This document shows, piece after piece, positions 12,024 through 23,887 of a DNA stretch of 64,000 nt. The notes below the pieces were generated by a model. The model ran no database searches. It had not been told where the DNA came from and saw nothing but the letters and a program-made list of their open reading frames with translations. Within the stretch, counting starts at the first letter, position 1, and each line of letters opens with the position of its first letter. A program made the translations under genes and the position numbers. This DNA is from Moniliella sp. 'wahieum' (lineage: Eukaryota; Basidiomycota; Moniliellomycetes; Moniliellales; Moniliellaceae), in NCBI GenBank assembly GCA_003971905.1, contig RSEE01000041.1, positions 124,001-188,000 of the forward strand. The letters run 5' to 3'.

Positions 12024-15000
12024 ATGGCCGCCCCCCCAACGCCCCCCCGGCCACGTCCGCACCCCCCTCTGACCCCCTCGCCCTCACCCCCCTGCGCGCT
12101 CACTACTTGAAGAAGGAGCTCATCCGCCGCGCCATCTCGGCCGAGATCACCGCCCTCGCTCGCCCGACGCCCTCGCCCTCCTCGGCCCGCCCTTCCGTCC
12201 GCTCCGCCCACGCGCCTCCACCTACCACGAGAGACCTCCCCATCCTGCGCTTTGTCTTCCACCACTTCATCCTCACCTTCCCGTCCTCCGCCCCATGCCC
12301 CCACCCAGCTTCTACGCCGACAAGATCCAGTTGTTGCCGACCAGATGCTCGCCCGCAATCTGTCTTCCTCCCACGACCGCGAGGAGGATACGAAGCGCCA
12401 CCGTCTTGCATTGCGTCTGCAGCGCTACTTTCCCTCCTGCTCTCCTCGGCCATCGCTACCCAGCCGCCCGAGGAGGTGGTGCGTCTGTCTGCCGCCGACT
12501 CGCAGCGCCTGGCCGCGTCCGAGCTGCAGGCCGCCGACACAGCGGCGCGGGAGGGCCAGGCATTATTTGACGTGAACATTGTCGCTGTCCGTGTGGTTTC
12601 CGAAAGAGGAATTGTACCTCGCAAAAGGAGCCACGATCAATTCCTCGTCCGCACCCGCCGTGGCCTCACCCTCGACACGATTGAAGAGACCATTGTGGCG
12701 CGACGCTATGGTGACTTTGGTCGGCTGGCCGATACGTTGCGCACGCAGTTCCCGAGATTGATGTGCCCGTTCCGCCGAACAAGGATCGGAGCCAGACGCG
12801 CTACTACGATGACGAGGCCGATGCTGGTCCGGCAGGGCGGGGCGCTATGGAGGCCGGGGAACAAGAGATGACCAAACTGTCACGTGAAAAGAATCGGTTG
12901 ACGCTCCGAGCCTTTCTGCGTACCCTCCTATCCACCCTCAACTCGCCGATTCCGCCACGATGCGCGTCTTTCTTCTCGACAATCCGACCCAGCTGACGGC
13001 CGACGAGAAGCGTGACGCTGCCGCTCGGGAAGCGCTGGACCAATGCCGTCAAACCGAAGCCGCCCGCTTTGCCGCCGAGACGACGGCTCGGGTGGAGGCA
13101 CTTCAGTCCCACCTGGCTGCGTTTAAAGCAGACCTGGTACAGCCCGATGGTCTTGCGCGGTCTTTGCTACGATCAAGCGGATCCCCAAGATGCCCAGCTC
13201 CCGCCCTCCTACCGCGCCGTCATTGCCTGGGCGCGTATTTCGGCCGCCAGTACCCTGTTTCACATGTTCCGCGAAGGCGACCGATCGTCCGAGCTTCTGA
13301 CCCAGCTCAAGCATCTTCACTCCATGATGCCCTACCGCATGTTGCGCGGCATTCTCAAAATCTCCAACCCGGTCGCGATGATCCGTGCGGGGCTGGATCT
13401 GTTCCTAGCCCAGCCGTTTGGGCAAAAGTCGTTGATCCAGCGCATGTTTTTATCGGGCTTGAGCGAGGAGATTCGGGAACTGTACAATCCAAGAGGCGAT
13501 TGAGGACAAAATGCCGACCTAGACCTGGCCGAAGGGTGTACACGTACGTCGACCTTGAGCCTGCGGACCAAGAGCGGGTGCGGGCGCAGTCAGAGAAGCC
13601 AGGGTGGGACCTGATTACCGCCATTCTCCGTTCGCCGCTCTGTGGGCCTGCGCTGGCACGAGACCAGATTCATCGTTGTACCCTGGCTGCGGCATCTTAC
13701 TCACGGATATGCGCTACCGCGAGCATCTGGCCGCTCGAGGCCGTTTGGATGAAGATCCTGGACCGCCCGATGACTCGGCGTGGCTGTTTGAGGACCTTCA
13801 TGTACTGCTGCGTACCGCGATTCGATCGCGAGACAAGGAGCAGATGCTCGCCTTGCTCTCCGAGACCCTTACCGCGACCTTGCTTAAGGACGTAGTGACC
13901 ATCCTCTACACGCCCTTGGCGCAAGTGTACAAGGCGCCAACATTGCGGATCCTTGGGGACCTGCAAGTGTTCATCTCGGACCTCATCGCTACGGTGGAGG
14001 GGCTGGACCGGCACTATGCGTCTCTGCCCCGGGCGCGGTGGGGGCACAACATACGGTGCAGGTCTTATTGACCTGGTGGCGCGGCACGAGCAAGCGTTTT
14101 ATACGTTTGTGTACAATGTTCATTCGCGTGGGGCCGGGCTGTTTGATGGACTGATGGAATGGATCCAACGCTTCATCAATCTCGTCCGTGGTCCCGACGT
14201 GGTCACTTCGGACCAGGCCACCGACCAGCCTGGTACCGATCCTGCCCGAACCGGTGCACCCGTCCAATCGCGGCGGCGGACTGGGCACAATCTGGAAATC
14301 CTATTGCCCGTCGCGCCGGCTCAACGAGCGGTGCTGATGGCCGAGATGGACCAACTGGTGGACCATGCATACCGAACCAAGCTCGCAAGAGAAGCCAAGG
14401 TACGGAACAACTTGTGCGGCAAAAAGTGGCGTCGGAAGCAGAGCAACTGTTGTCCGGCCCTCAAGGAACTTCCCAAGACACGTGGAGCACGGTGGACGAT
14501 GCTCAGTTCTCAGAAGAGGTGATGAAGCACTTTGGGTTTGGTGGTGCGGTGCGGGACGAGGTGGTGGAAGCGACGTTGGATGGAGTGGCGGACTCCGAGT
14601 CGTCGACTCATCCGACGACGACTGGGACTGGGACGAGGACGAAGTGCCTCCTGCGCCAGGCCGACGATCGTAGATGCATGGGGGAACCACGTCGTGGCTG
14701 CGTCTGGCCCGCGACGCAAGAAGGAAGTGGCCAGGAGGGGGGACCCTGAACTACCCGAGTTGACAGCCATTCCCGAGCTGGTACCCATGTTTATTGAGCT
14801 GGTGCGTCCCTTGTCTACTGCTGTTGCGAACGACAACCAAGTACTAACTGACACGGACACCGATTCCCAATCTGCACAGCTGCGACCCATGCTGCGCAAC
14901 CCTGCCTTCCTCCTCTCCGCTCGTTCCCGTACTGGTACCGGTACTGGTACTGGTACACACTGGCGTCCCTCCCGCCCGAGGAGCCGGCACACGATCCGTG

Positions 15001-15332
15001 TCCACCCCCCAGTCACGACCTCTTTGACCTCTCAGACCTCGTCCACCTCGCCCGTCTCACCGGCGTCTTCCGCGACCTCCCCAACCTCCCCTTCTCAAGG
15101 ATGGGCCTCCTTCCTCGGCCTGGGCCGGGCCAGCTCGCCACCACCGCGTGTGCCCAGTCCACGACTGCGCGCCTCCCCGGCTCCCCTGGCCCAAGGGGCC
15201 GTGGCAACCTCCCACCGCGCCATGTCGGTCGGCCAAGCGACTAGTGCTTCGGCTGTGCCCCCACCGGTCCGCCCCAACCCCCACCCTCCTTCCTCGCCCG
15301 CCCGAGTCCATCTCACCCCACCCCTCCTTTGA
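12024..15332 (+). CDS. PXB-PX-DUF3818 protein, yeast Lec1 (YPR097W)-like
   Basis: The family combines an N-terminal PX-associated (PXB) domain, a phosphoinositide-binding PX domain and a C-terminal DUF3818; the yeast member YPR097W/Lec1 is linked to lipid droplets and sterol distribution. The ATG at 12024 has a strong context (GCCATGGCC) and is chosen over an upstream ATG at 11915. PXB begins at LTPLRAHYLKKELIRRAIS. PX shows FDVNIVAVRVVSERG and the phosphoinositide-contact RRYGDF. DUF3818 shows LHSMMPYRMLRGILKISNPV, FLSGLSEEIRELYN and LEILLPVAPAQRAVLMAEMD. An intron at about 14802-14880 (GTGCGT, CTAAC, CAG) joins ELVPMFIEL to LRPMLRNPAF. The end is uncertain: the three frames stop at 15244, 15332 and 15642, and the last encodes a long Ser-Ala/Ser-Val repeat. 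At least six frame changes occur. Confidence 0.8.
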
Positions 15333-15644
15333 CTACCACGTTGCCCTTGGACGCCGCCCCTTCGTCCTCGTCCTCGTCGCCGTGTCAGCATCGGCATCGG
15401 CGTCGGTATCAGCTTCGGCATTGGCATCAGCGTCGGTCTCGGTCTCGCCATCCGTCTCGGCTTTGGCGTTGGCATCGGTCTCGTCCCCGTCACCGCCACC
15501 GCCACCGATCCGAGCTCCGCCGCCGCCGCCTCCGACCTATGCCCCCCCGCCGCTCCCGGGTCCGGCCGGCTGTGCCACCAAAGCTGTCGTACCAGCCGCG
15601 TGCGCGACAGGCCGGAGGAACTTAACCTTCTCCAACACTTAACT

Positions 15645-15726
15645 GACTTTCCCGGTTGCCTTTCCCGGTTGTCTTTCCCGGTTGTCTTTCCCGGTTGTCT
15701 TTACCGATTGTCTTTACCGGTTGCCT
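15645..15726. repeat. 13-bp minisatellite, unit TTTCCCGGTTGTC
   Basis: About six tandem copies of a 13-base unit are seen. The first copies read TTTCCCGGTTGYC and the last two change to TTTACCGATTGTC and TTTACCGGTTGCC. It sits just after the last possible stop codon of the Lec1-like gene. Confidence 0.85.
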
Positions 15727-16415
15727 AGTTCTTTCCCTTATCTTATGGACGGCGGTAGGGCGGATACGGTTGACGGAAGCGCAGCGCAATACGGACGCGC
15801 TCAGAGGCAAGTGAACAGTGGCAAGCCAAGCGGCACGCCTGTCGTGTGGATCGGGTCAATACTTGGTACAAATTCTTCCAACTCACGCCTTCACGTTCCA
15901 GGTGTCTAGTGTATACATGTAGGTAGGCAGGTGGGAGGGGAGGGGAGAGGAGGGGAAGGGTTGGGAGGGAAGGGAATCGACTAGCATCTGCACCAATCAA
16001 TATCCAATCCGCCTTGCTCGAGGGCTGCGCAAGACGAAGTGGGGCTGGAGTCGGAACAGTAGTGAGGAGCGAGGAGTGAGCCTCACCGCACGGGCAAGCC
16101 AGCACGGCCACGCGGCACCTGGGCAAGGCGAACGGGGCCTCACACCGATCTCACCTCAAGCGTCAAACTTCGCTTCAAGCTTCAAGGCAGAGCCTCAGCT
16201 GGACGAACAGGTAGCTGCCTTTACGCCATACCGCGCATCGGTCCCATCCGGCCGGGCCGAGCCTGGGCGGGTGTTGCACCCCGATACGGCCAGAGAGGAG
16301 AGAGGAGGAAAGGAGGAAGGGGAGGAAGGTAGACCGTACCCAACGTCCACGTGCACCGCGGACAAGAGGACGTGGGTCGGAATCTCATGCAGCCTGTCGC
16401 GTCCCTAGGCCATGG

Positions 16416-16527
16416 TCCCCTAGTTCCCTAGTTCCCTAGTTCCCTAGTTCCCTAGTTCCCTAGTTCCCTAGTTCCCTAGTTCCCTAGTTCCCTAGTTCCC
16501 TAGTTCCCTAGTTTCCCTAGTTCCCCT
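16416..16527. repeat. 8-bp minisatellite, unit TTCCCTAG (CTAGGGAA on the other strand)
   Basis: About 13 nearly perfect tandem copies of TTCCCTAG run through this interval. The edges degrade by one-base length changes (CCCCTAG, TTTCCCTAG, TTCCCCTG). The G-rich strand repeats TAGGG every 8 bases, which resembles, but is not, the common fungal TTAGGG telomere unit. It ends about 60 bp from the stop codon of the minus-strand Zn2Cys6 gene. Confidence 0.9.
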
Positions 16528-16588
16528 GTTCCCTTGTCCTGGTTGCCTGGTTGTCTGGCCGGGTCAGCGAAACGTGTACAACGCCGGA

Positions 16589-19369
16589 TCAAACACATCG
16601 ACCATTTCGCGGGGGACGGAGGAATCCCAGAGCGCCGTATCGCGATTTCAAGCTCTGGCGAATCAGGGCCTGGATGTCCGAGTCGAGGGCCAACGTGTCC
16701 TGCTGCGCCGGGGGAGGGGGGAAGGAGCTAGAGGGAGGTCGGGGCGGGTGAGAGAGGGGCGAGAGAGAAGTACGGCCGCGCTGGTTCGCAGTCGAAGTGG
16801 AAGTGGAGGTGGAAGTGGAATTGGAATTGGAATTGGGATTGGAAGTGGACGTGGACGTGGAAGGTGGCGGTGGGGGCGAGGCAGGGGAAGGAGGGTCGTT
16901 GGGCATAGGATCCACGAGAGCAACTCGGCGTACATTGTGTTAGCCATCATGGTGTTGGGTGGAGCTGTCCAGTCGTCCGTTTCCCCCCCGCCTTGGGCAG
17001 AGGAAGGCAAGGTGGCATCAGCAGCGGTTTCCGAGGTGGTCCGATGCAAACCAGACGGTGCGTCCGAGGTGGACGGTTCTTTGTTCTGGCTCGACTCCAT
17101 CCCTCCGGCGCGAAAAGGGACGGAGAGCCAGTTCGCCGCCAAACCCAAGAGGGGACGTGGCCTTGTGGTGCGCATGGTTGGTCGTGGGGGACGTTTGCGC
17201 TTGGATCCTGGCGGTTGGGGCGTAGGCGGCGGATTGGGAGCCGTCGGGCTGGCAGCATGGACCCCTGACTCGGAGAGGGACCGTGGTGGGTTAGGGATTG
17301 GTGGGCCCAAGTCAACGGGCAACTGAGCTGCGACTTCTTCGAGTGCGCGTTTGTGCTTTTCCGCAATGGGCCAGGTAATCGCCATCTCAGCGAGCCAGGT
17401 GAGGCAGCGTCGAACCCCATGCTTGCACTCGTGCACCATCACGGGCAAGAGCGAGTCGTGCGTCGAATACGGCAACAGGACCGACGCCGCAGTGAAGATG
17501 GCCAACGCATTGTTGCCCGCAATAAACCGCAGACCGGAATCGGCAATCGTCTCAAACAGCTGCACGATGGCCGAGGCCGAAGCAAGGCACGCCGTGGCGG
17601 CGACAGCCGAGATGGTATGAGGAATGCCAGCCGCTGCCGCTGCCGAGGCGGGCAACTCCTTCATCAGAATAAACGGACGAAAGTTGATAATCTTGCACAG
17701 ATGGAACCAGATCACGAGACACACGCCTGGCACTGCTGGTCGCCCATCGCGCGAAAGGCGGAACCGTTCGGGCCAGGACGAAGCTACCTCATTCAACTTT
17801 TGGTCCAGTTCGATGCACCGCGCCCACGATGCCACCTGCATCTCCGTTCCCCCGTGCTGGGGGGCGTGGGGCTGCTGCTGGTCGAAGGGGAAGAAAGGAG
17901 GGCGCTGGTGGCTTGCTGGGTCGCCATCTGGTTCAGCAGAATGAGCTCCAGGACCTGGTAAATGCGAGCGGTAAGATTGAGGCTGCTGGCCGCATGCAAC
18001 GGTCCGAGGGTTTGGGAGCGCGATGAGTCAGGCATGAGGACCGAAGAAGAAACAGGGGTTCAAACTCGTCCGACTCGATCTCTGACACGGGAGGGGCTTG
18101 GATCAGATCGTTGCGGAACAGGGGGGACGGTCAGTCTCGGCACACAAGACCTTCTCCAAGCAAAAGCAGCACCACAGTGCACGAAGCTGGGCTTGACGAA
18201 GAGAAGGACCGGGCTCGCCCTTGTTCGATGCCGGGGGTTGGGCACGGTAAAGACCCATGTCAACTGCCAGTTGACTGGCCGAGGAGCTAAAACGCCAGGC
18301 GCGGCGTAGGTCGCCCGCACCATAGAAACGGATCGAATGGAGCAAGAGGGCCTGCAGGACCGTAATGGGAGGCCGGGCACCGCCAGAGACGACAAGGTTT
18401 GCTGCGCCGAGTGCTCCGAGAGGCGAGCATAACACGATCCTGGGGCTTTCCTGGCGCTTGCGGCAAGGTAGCGCCGAGGCAGCGCCCGAGAAGAGCGGCT
18501 CCGGCACGTCCCGCTCCAAGTCTTGTTCGGGAATGAGCGAGATGGCGGGCCAGTAGAGAAATGACCAGTGGGAGTGCATTGTGGCGGCGGGTATATGTCA
18601 AAGTAGTGGCCAACAACCTTGGAAGAGAGCTTGTGGGGGTCAGGGCGGTTAGGCCGAGGGATGAGAGACGCATCCGCGGGTGCGCGTAGCCGCGGAAGCT
18701 ACCGACACGGGCTCGGTGGGAGACGAAGTGGAGCGCTGATCGTCCTCCTCGTCTGTGGTGTTGGGGAGCGAGGCCTCTGCGAGGTACTGGCTCTTCTCGC
18801 GGCTGCGCTCGTAGAGGTGTTGGCGTATGCGGCTGGCCTCGGCCATGGCAACGCTCACGGCCGACGTGGAGGGCGGAGAGCCAGGGTCGGGCGGAGAGTG
18901 CGGTGCGGGCGGGAGCGCGTCGTCGGCTGGAGCGGAGCGGGCAATGGTGTGGGCGCGCGGGCGCTTGGCAGGGCGCGGGCCGGGGCGGGTGTCGGAGGGG
19001 CCGGGCAGCCCGCCGAACTCGGCGCGCGGGATGGGCGCATCGGGGAGAGGCTCTGGGCGGTGGGACGCGCCCAGGCAGCGGAGGGTTCGGTGGCCGCAGC
19101 GGCGGCGGCAGCTTCAGCAGCAGCAGCAGCCGCGGCTCGCTCGGCGACCACCTTGGCGGTGGGGCGGCCGCGGCGGCGGCGCCCGAGTCGACGTAGAGGC
19201 ATTCGATTTGGCCGGCCTTGTTGCAGGGGGAGCAGCAGGGATAGAGGGCGCGCACTTCTTTTGATGCTGGCGCAGCGCACACACGCCTTGGCCGGCGCGG
19301 GGCGGGGCGGGTTTGGGGTCGGCGGGGGGCAGGGCCGGCGGAGGGGGCGCTGGCGGAGGGCGCCTCCAT
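16589..19369 (-). CDS. Zn2Cys6 fungal-specific transcription factor
   Basis: This is a nuclear DNA-binding regulator with an N-terminal zinc cluster and a middle fungal-specific regulatory domain. The ATG at 19369 (MEAPSASAPSAG) is followed within 35 residues by the cluster. It is split over frames: ACVRCASIK in one and CSPCNKAGQIECLYVD in another, together giving the six Cys. A poly-Ala linker follows (about 19080-19140), then RIRQHLYERSREKSQYLAEA. The middle homology region reads LQALLLHSIRFYGAGDLRRA, ASQLAVDMGLYRAQ and LRALWCCFCLEKVLCAETDR. The C-terminal half holds KIINFRPFILMKELP and a tail with a Ser-Thr/Ser-Asn dipeptide repeat at about 16790-16865. The stop is at 16589-16591. Frame changes are frequent. 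Its target genes are unknown; it is transcribed divergently from KRE6/SKN1, which does not by itself imply regulation. Confidence 0.82.
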
Positions 19370-20614
19370 GGAGGCGAGGGGGCAGGCGGGGGGGGGGCAG
19401 AGAGGAGGAGGAGGCGGGGAGGAGGAGCGGAGGAGGAGGAGGAGGCGGACGCGGCAAGAGGCGAAGGCGCTGTGGAGGGTGGAGGCGTTGGCTTGAAATT
19501 GAAGGTTCTGCGCCTGCTATCGGTATTGAGTACGAGTCTCAGGCCTCATTAATCAAACCGGCCTGGCTGCCGCTGGGCGACGCTGGCTGCCTGCGCCCCC
19601 CTGCCGCCCCCGCCACTGGCCCCGTGCTGGCGGTGCGCGTGGCACGGGGGCAGCTGGCCCTGCTCGTTTCAAATTGCACGCGTGGCGGCGGGCAGCCCAG
19701 CGCTGTTGCATGCCACATGTCACACTCGCCAGCCAGATCCCAACAGATAGGAGCAACGCAGCAGAAGAACTGCGCCCCAGCGTGTCGCTTCCCTGCCTCC
19801 CTAGCCACTAGTCATTTCATTAATCACTGGCCTCAGCCACACCAACCCCTAGCACTACCTCTCCCCCCGCCCTCCCCCAGACGAAGATATATCCCTGGCC
19901 AGCCGCGTCAACTACCGTGCAAGTGACTCAAACTCAGCGTTCAAGTTCAACTCAAACAACACTCTTCTTCAACTTGGAGGTTTTGAGCACCTTGAGTATT
20001 ACTCAGTACGTCCACTACACACTGTCCCAGCCTGTCCCCCACTCCCGACAGTCCCGACTCTCCCTAGCACGCCTCGCCCCAAGAGAAGCCCTGAGAAGCC
20101 CCGCCCCCCCACCGCTGCGTCATGCATCGTACGTCACATGTCACGGGTCTTCCACATGCATCACCCTCCATCCTCATCCATCAGTCAGCAGCTGCGCCTG
20201 TGCCGATTGCATGTCGCTCGGTATCAGCATCACATACTTGCCACACAGCAGCGAGGTGTCTTTCGTTGCTGTGTCCTCGCTGCAATCCTTTCATTCTCTC
20301 TCCTTTTTTGTGCAGCAAGCGCAACAGCCACACATCCCAGGGCCCTCCTGGTGCCACGAGCGAGAGACGAAGGATATACGTCTCGTCTACTTGGCGTCAC
20401 GTTACAGCGACACAGGCCCCACTCACTGAGAGCAAAAGCGACCGTACCACCTCGAATACAACAGCATCAGTCAGGGAGAATATATAAACGCAGCTTCAAC
20501 CACAATCCTGTGCACTGTTGGTGGCCCTTCCAACAGAGCCGAGTACCAAGTACACCTCTCTCTTTCCCACCCCCACACACATACACCTTCTCTTCTCGCC
20601 AGCAGAGTATCATT
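19370..20614. other. Divergent intergenic region (Zn2Cys6 factor / KRE6)
   Basis: This is the shared upstream region of two divergent genes. The half nearer the transcription factor is very GC-rich and low in complexity. The KRE6 side is pyrimidine-rich, contains CACATGT words near 20131-20146 and ends in a TATA box. Long ORFs crossing 19300-19900 are compositional. Confidence 0.5.
20481..20488 (+). promoter_or_regulatory. TATA box of KRE6/SKN1
   Basis: TATATAAA lies about 130 bp upstream of the ATG at 20615 and is followed by a pyrimidine-rich leader. Confidence 0.6.
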
Positions 20615-23048
20615 ATGGCCACCTACCAACCCCGCGCTCCACTGGACTCCTACGATGAAGGATCCTACGATGCCTATACCTCCCAGCACGTTCTCTACCG
20701 TGACAGTCACCTACCGAATTGGGCAGCCACGGTGCCTCTTCCATCTACTCAGCCTCCAGCGCGGGCCCCGACGACGCTGTGCATCCACCCGCAATCGCAC
20801 TGGGTGGTCCAACACAGAAGCAGACAAAGATGTCGGTCCGGCACCATTGGTCAGGGCAGGGGCTAACTACCCTCCCGGAATGCTGGTATCGCGCCCCCGC
20901 CGGTCGGAGGGGTGGGGCGGGCTGGGTGACCCAGGCACTGGTATGCGGCTGCCCCTGGAGCGCCAGGCGTGAAGCGATGCAAATGCCAACGCCAATGACG
21001 TTTTCTCCAAGCGCTACTGTGGCCGCAGCCTCCGTGGGTGGGCGAAACCGCGTCATCCTCGGCAGCTGTTACAACCTCACGAGGTGGCGTTTTGAAGGAT
21101 CCCTCGACCGAACTTTCGGGGCTCTACTACACCGACATGGATGATCTGGACGATGAGCTGCATCGGTTTGGGCCGACGACTTTACTCACCAGAACAAGAA
21201 TGGTGGTGGACTCAGTACACGCGGGGTACTGAATATGACCACGTTGGTGGTGCTCATCCTTGCGTTACTAATGTTGTTTGCCGGGTATCCCATCTTGACC
21301 GCCGTGCGAGACAACACGACCACCTTGGTGGTTAGGACCCGGGGGTACCAATGGATCGGGCCAATCGTCCAGCATCCCGGGTGTTCGCACTACTCTCATT
21401 GACCCGGACACGCCCCAGGATGCATACACGCGCCCGTCGGGCGTTGACCAGAGTACAATGCACCTCGTCTTTTCCGACGAGTTTGAAACGCCCGGCCGGA
21501 GCTTTTACCCTGGCGACGAGTAAGTACTTTTGGGTAGAATTGCAGTGCCCTCGTTGTTCTCTTTGTCCATGATGGAGAATGCTGACCTCTCTCGACTCGG
21601 CAGCCCCTTTTGGGAGCCGTCGATCTGCACTAACTGGGCCCAACAACTACGAGTTGGTATGACCCGGCAGCTGTGACGACTGCCAATGGTGCGCTTCGAA
21701 TCACCATCAGCCGGCATCCCGACACAACCTCACTTCCTGGTGGGATGTCCAGTCGTGGAACAAGTTTTGCTTTACGGGAGGGGTACTGGTTGCTAGTGTG
21801 CGTCTCCCTGGCAAAGCCAAGGCCTCGGGCCTGTGGCCTGCCCATTTGGCTGATGGGCAACCTGGGTCGGGGAGGGTATGGCGCGACGTTGGAAGGTACC
21901 TGGCCGTACAGCTACGATGCGTGCGATATAGGCACTTTGCCCAACCAGCCAACCCGGTAACCAATGACCCCGACACATCCGCTTTGGGAAACTGTCCTTT
22001 AACCAAAAGCACAGCAGCAAGTCTCTCTCTTTTCTCCCCGGGACAACGCTTGTCGGCCTGCACCTGCCCTGGAGACGATCATCCGGGCCGCAGTTCCCCA
22101 ATGGTTCCTACCCTGGCAGGATGGCTCCGAGATTGATCTGTTTGAGGCCCAAGTCAACCAGCAAGAAGGGATGACGGTCTCTCAAAGCTGCCAGTTTGCC
22201 CCGTACAAGTACGTCCTTTCTCCTTTTCCATATCTGATCCACCCGCATTTTTACAAAACTGCTAGAAACTGCTAGTAGTGTAGTGCGTGCACTTTCCCAA
22301 TGGGATTGACGCTGACATATCTGTTTGCTCTGGCAGTGCCTACTACCGGCCGACCGCGAAACCCATGCTGTTGGACAACCGCACCATTGTCAACAGCTAC
22401 ACGGGCGAGCTAACGCAACAGAGTATGTCGGGGGTGACTCCCACAGACCAGCAGGGTATGCAGTACCTGCCAGATAATTCTACTGGTACCTTTACTGAGT
22501 ATGCGGTGGAGTACCAACCGGGCCAAGGGGGTCATGTGCAATGGTGGGCCAGTGGTACGCCCGCCTGGCGACTAACAGCGGACGAACTGGCTGCCGACCC
22601 CGTTTCTAAAATCTCTTCTCGTCCCGTGCCGCCGGAACCGCTGTACATCCTAGCCAACGTGGGCATCTCGCAAAACTTTGGCACACCCTCCTGGAACAAA
22701 CTCATTTGGCCCTCGTCGATGGAACTGGATTGGATCCGAGTGTACCAGCCTGCAGGCAAGACCAACGTGGGCTGCGACCCGCCCGATTATCCCACTGCTG
22801 CCTACATTTCCCGACACCTAGAGGCGTATACCAATCCCAACTATACAGTGTGGGGCGAAGGAGGTTATGGGGCGGATTGGCCGCGCAACCGTTTAAACCC
22901 AGATGGGTGCAATGCCGTTCCTGCCAAAACTGCTGGCAGCCCGTCCAAGCCGATCCCCAAGGCGAAAATTTACCCTTCCAACGTCATCGGCAACGGACAA
23001 CAACAGTGCCAGATCAACTCGTGGAACAAGGGGCAACAGCAGAACTGA
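20615..23048 (+). CDS. KRE6: KRE6/SKN1-type beta-glucan synthesis protein (GH16-related)
   Basis: This type II membrane glycoprotein is needed for beta-1,6-glucan assembly in the cell wall and acts in the secretory pathway or cell surface. The ATG at 20615 (ATTATGGCC) starts a Ser/Pro-rich cytosolic tail. A membrane anchor follows (TTLVVLILALLMLFAGYPIL, about 21237-21300). The lumenal GH16-like domain shows LVFSDEFETPGRSFYPGD, GALRITISRHPD, NLGRGGYGATLEGTWPYSYD, GSEIDLFEAQ with the acidic catalytic-type residues, and WPSSMELDWIRVYQPAGKTN. The Cys-rich end closes with INSWNKGQQQN and TGA 23046-23048. Two introns are clear: 21520-21603 (GTAAGT, GCTGAC, CAG; joins YPGD to DPFWE) and 22209-22336 (GTACGT, GCTGAC, CAG). 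Several frame changes occur, mostly in the N-terminal third. Paralogues KRE6 and SKN1 cannot be told apart here. Confidence 0.93.
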
Positions 23049-23316
23049 TCAGCCCGCTTTCCTGTTTGCGTACAGGCCCATTTCTCTGAATACCTCTTTC
23101 CCTCTTACCTGCACATGCATGCTCTCTTTACAGAGGTCCCACAGCCTAAGCACTCAATGCTGGAGGAGAATGAAGGATGTGTTTCTGAGGAGAGGTAAGT
23201 ACAGGAAGGTATGAGAAGAGTACGGATATAGCCGAGGGTCCGGGAGCAGAGAGACGTCCCGGCAGTTAGATAATAAATGCATCTCCTGACCAAAAATGTG
23301 AAAGGTTAGTACGATC

Positions 23317-23400
23317 GGGCGGATAGCTCAGTTGGTAGAGCGCACGCTTCGCATTTCCGTTGCTTGTGTGAGGTCTGGGGTTCGATTCCCTATTCGTCCA
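23317..23400 (+). tRNA. tRNA-Ala (anticodon CGC) with an 11-nt intron
   Basis: A full cloverleaf can be drawn. The acceptor GGGCGGA pairs with TTCGTCC and includes the G3:U70 pair that marks alanine tRNAs; the discriminator is A. The D arm is GCTC/GAGC with loop AGTTGGTA. The anticodon stem CACGC/GTGTG holds anticodon CGC followed by an 11-nt intron. The T loop is TTCGATT. A T-run (ACTTTTTAA) follows as Pol III terminator. Confidence 0.88.
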
Positions 23401-23781
23401 ACTTTTTAATATTTTGTCGTATCCCGGATTGGTGACAGCGTCCCACGCTTTCGTACTGCCCCAAGCACTGCTGCCCTTGATACCGTTTGCTCAACAAGAT
23501 CGGGAGGATCGACCTGAAGAGACAGACAAAACCCATAGAAGTATTATACCTCATCCTGGTCCCAACATAAGGCCTTGAGGCGTTCTTTTTTCCCTTTACA
23601 AGTTGGCAATGATAATTGTACGAGAGCCCGGTAGGCGTAGGGGAGTTGTGTACGGGTTTGCGGCTACCCGTTTCCATGATACTCGCTCAGCGAGCGCTGA
23701 ACTTCCAAAAACTGTGGGCCTGCTGATTGCGAGTCGCGTTTTTGAGAAAGGATTGACTGGCTCGTACAGATTACGTCAAAA

Positions 23782-23887
23782 GCACTCGTGATCAAGTGGT
23801 TAAGATGCAACTTTCCCATGCCTAGTGGGGTTCCATCACGAGGAGCTAACATAAGTTGTTGCCCGGGTTCGAATCCCGGCGAGTGCA
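23782..23887 (+). tRNA. tRNA-Gly (anticodon CCC) with a 34-nt intron
   Basis: The acceptor GCACTCG pairs with CGAGTGC, discriminator A. The D stem is ATC/GAT, the anticodon stem CAACT/AGTTG, anticodon CCC, T stem CCGGG/CCCGG with loop TTCGAAT. The 34-nt intron after position 37 contains TGGGG, which can pair with the anticodon as in canonical pre-tRNAs. TTTTTT follows about two bases downstream. Confidence 0.9.

Larger units (their letters stand above)
15333..16588. other. Convergent intergenic gap with two minisatellites
   Basis: This lies between the 3' ends of the Lec1-like gene (plus) and a Zn2Cys6 gene (minus). The first 300 bp may still encode a Ser-Ala-rich tail of the former. The remainder holds two tandem repeats listed separately and no other recognisable feature. 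Confidence 0.5.

Noticed and set aside
18619-19926. 435-residue plus-strand ORF over the zinc-cluster region
   Set aside because: Gly/Arg/Ala-rich antisense shadow of the poly-Ala and Pro-rich codons of the minus-strand transcription factor.
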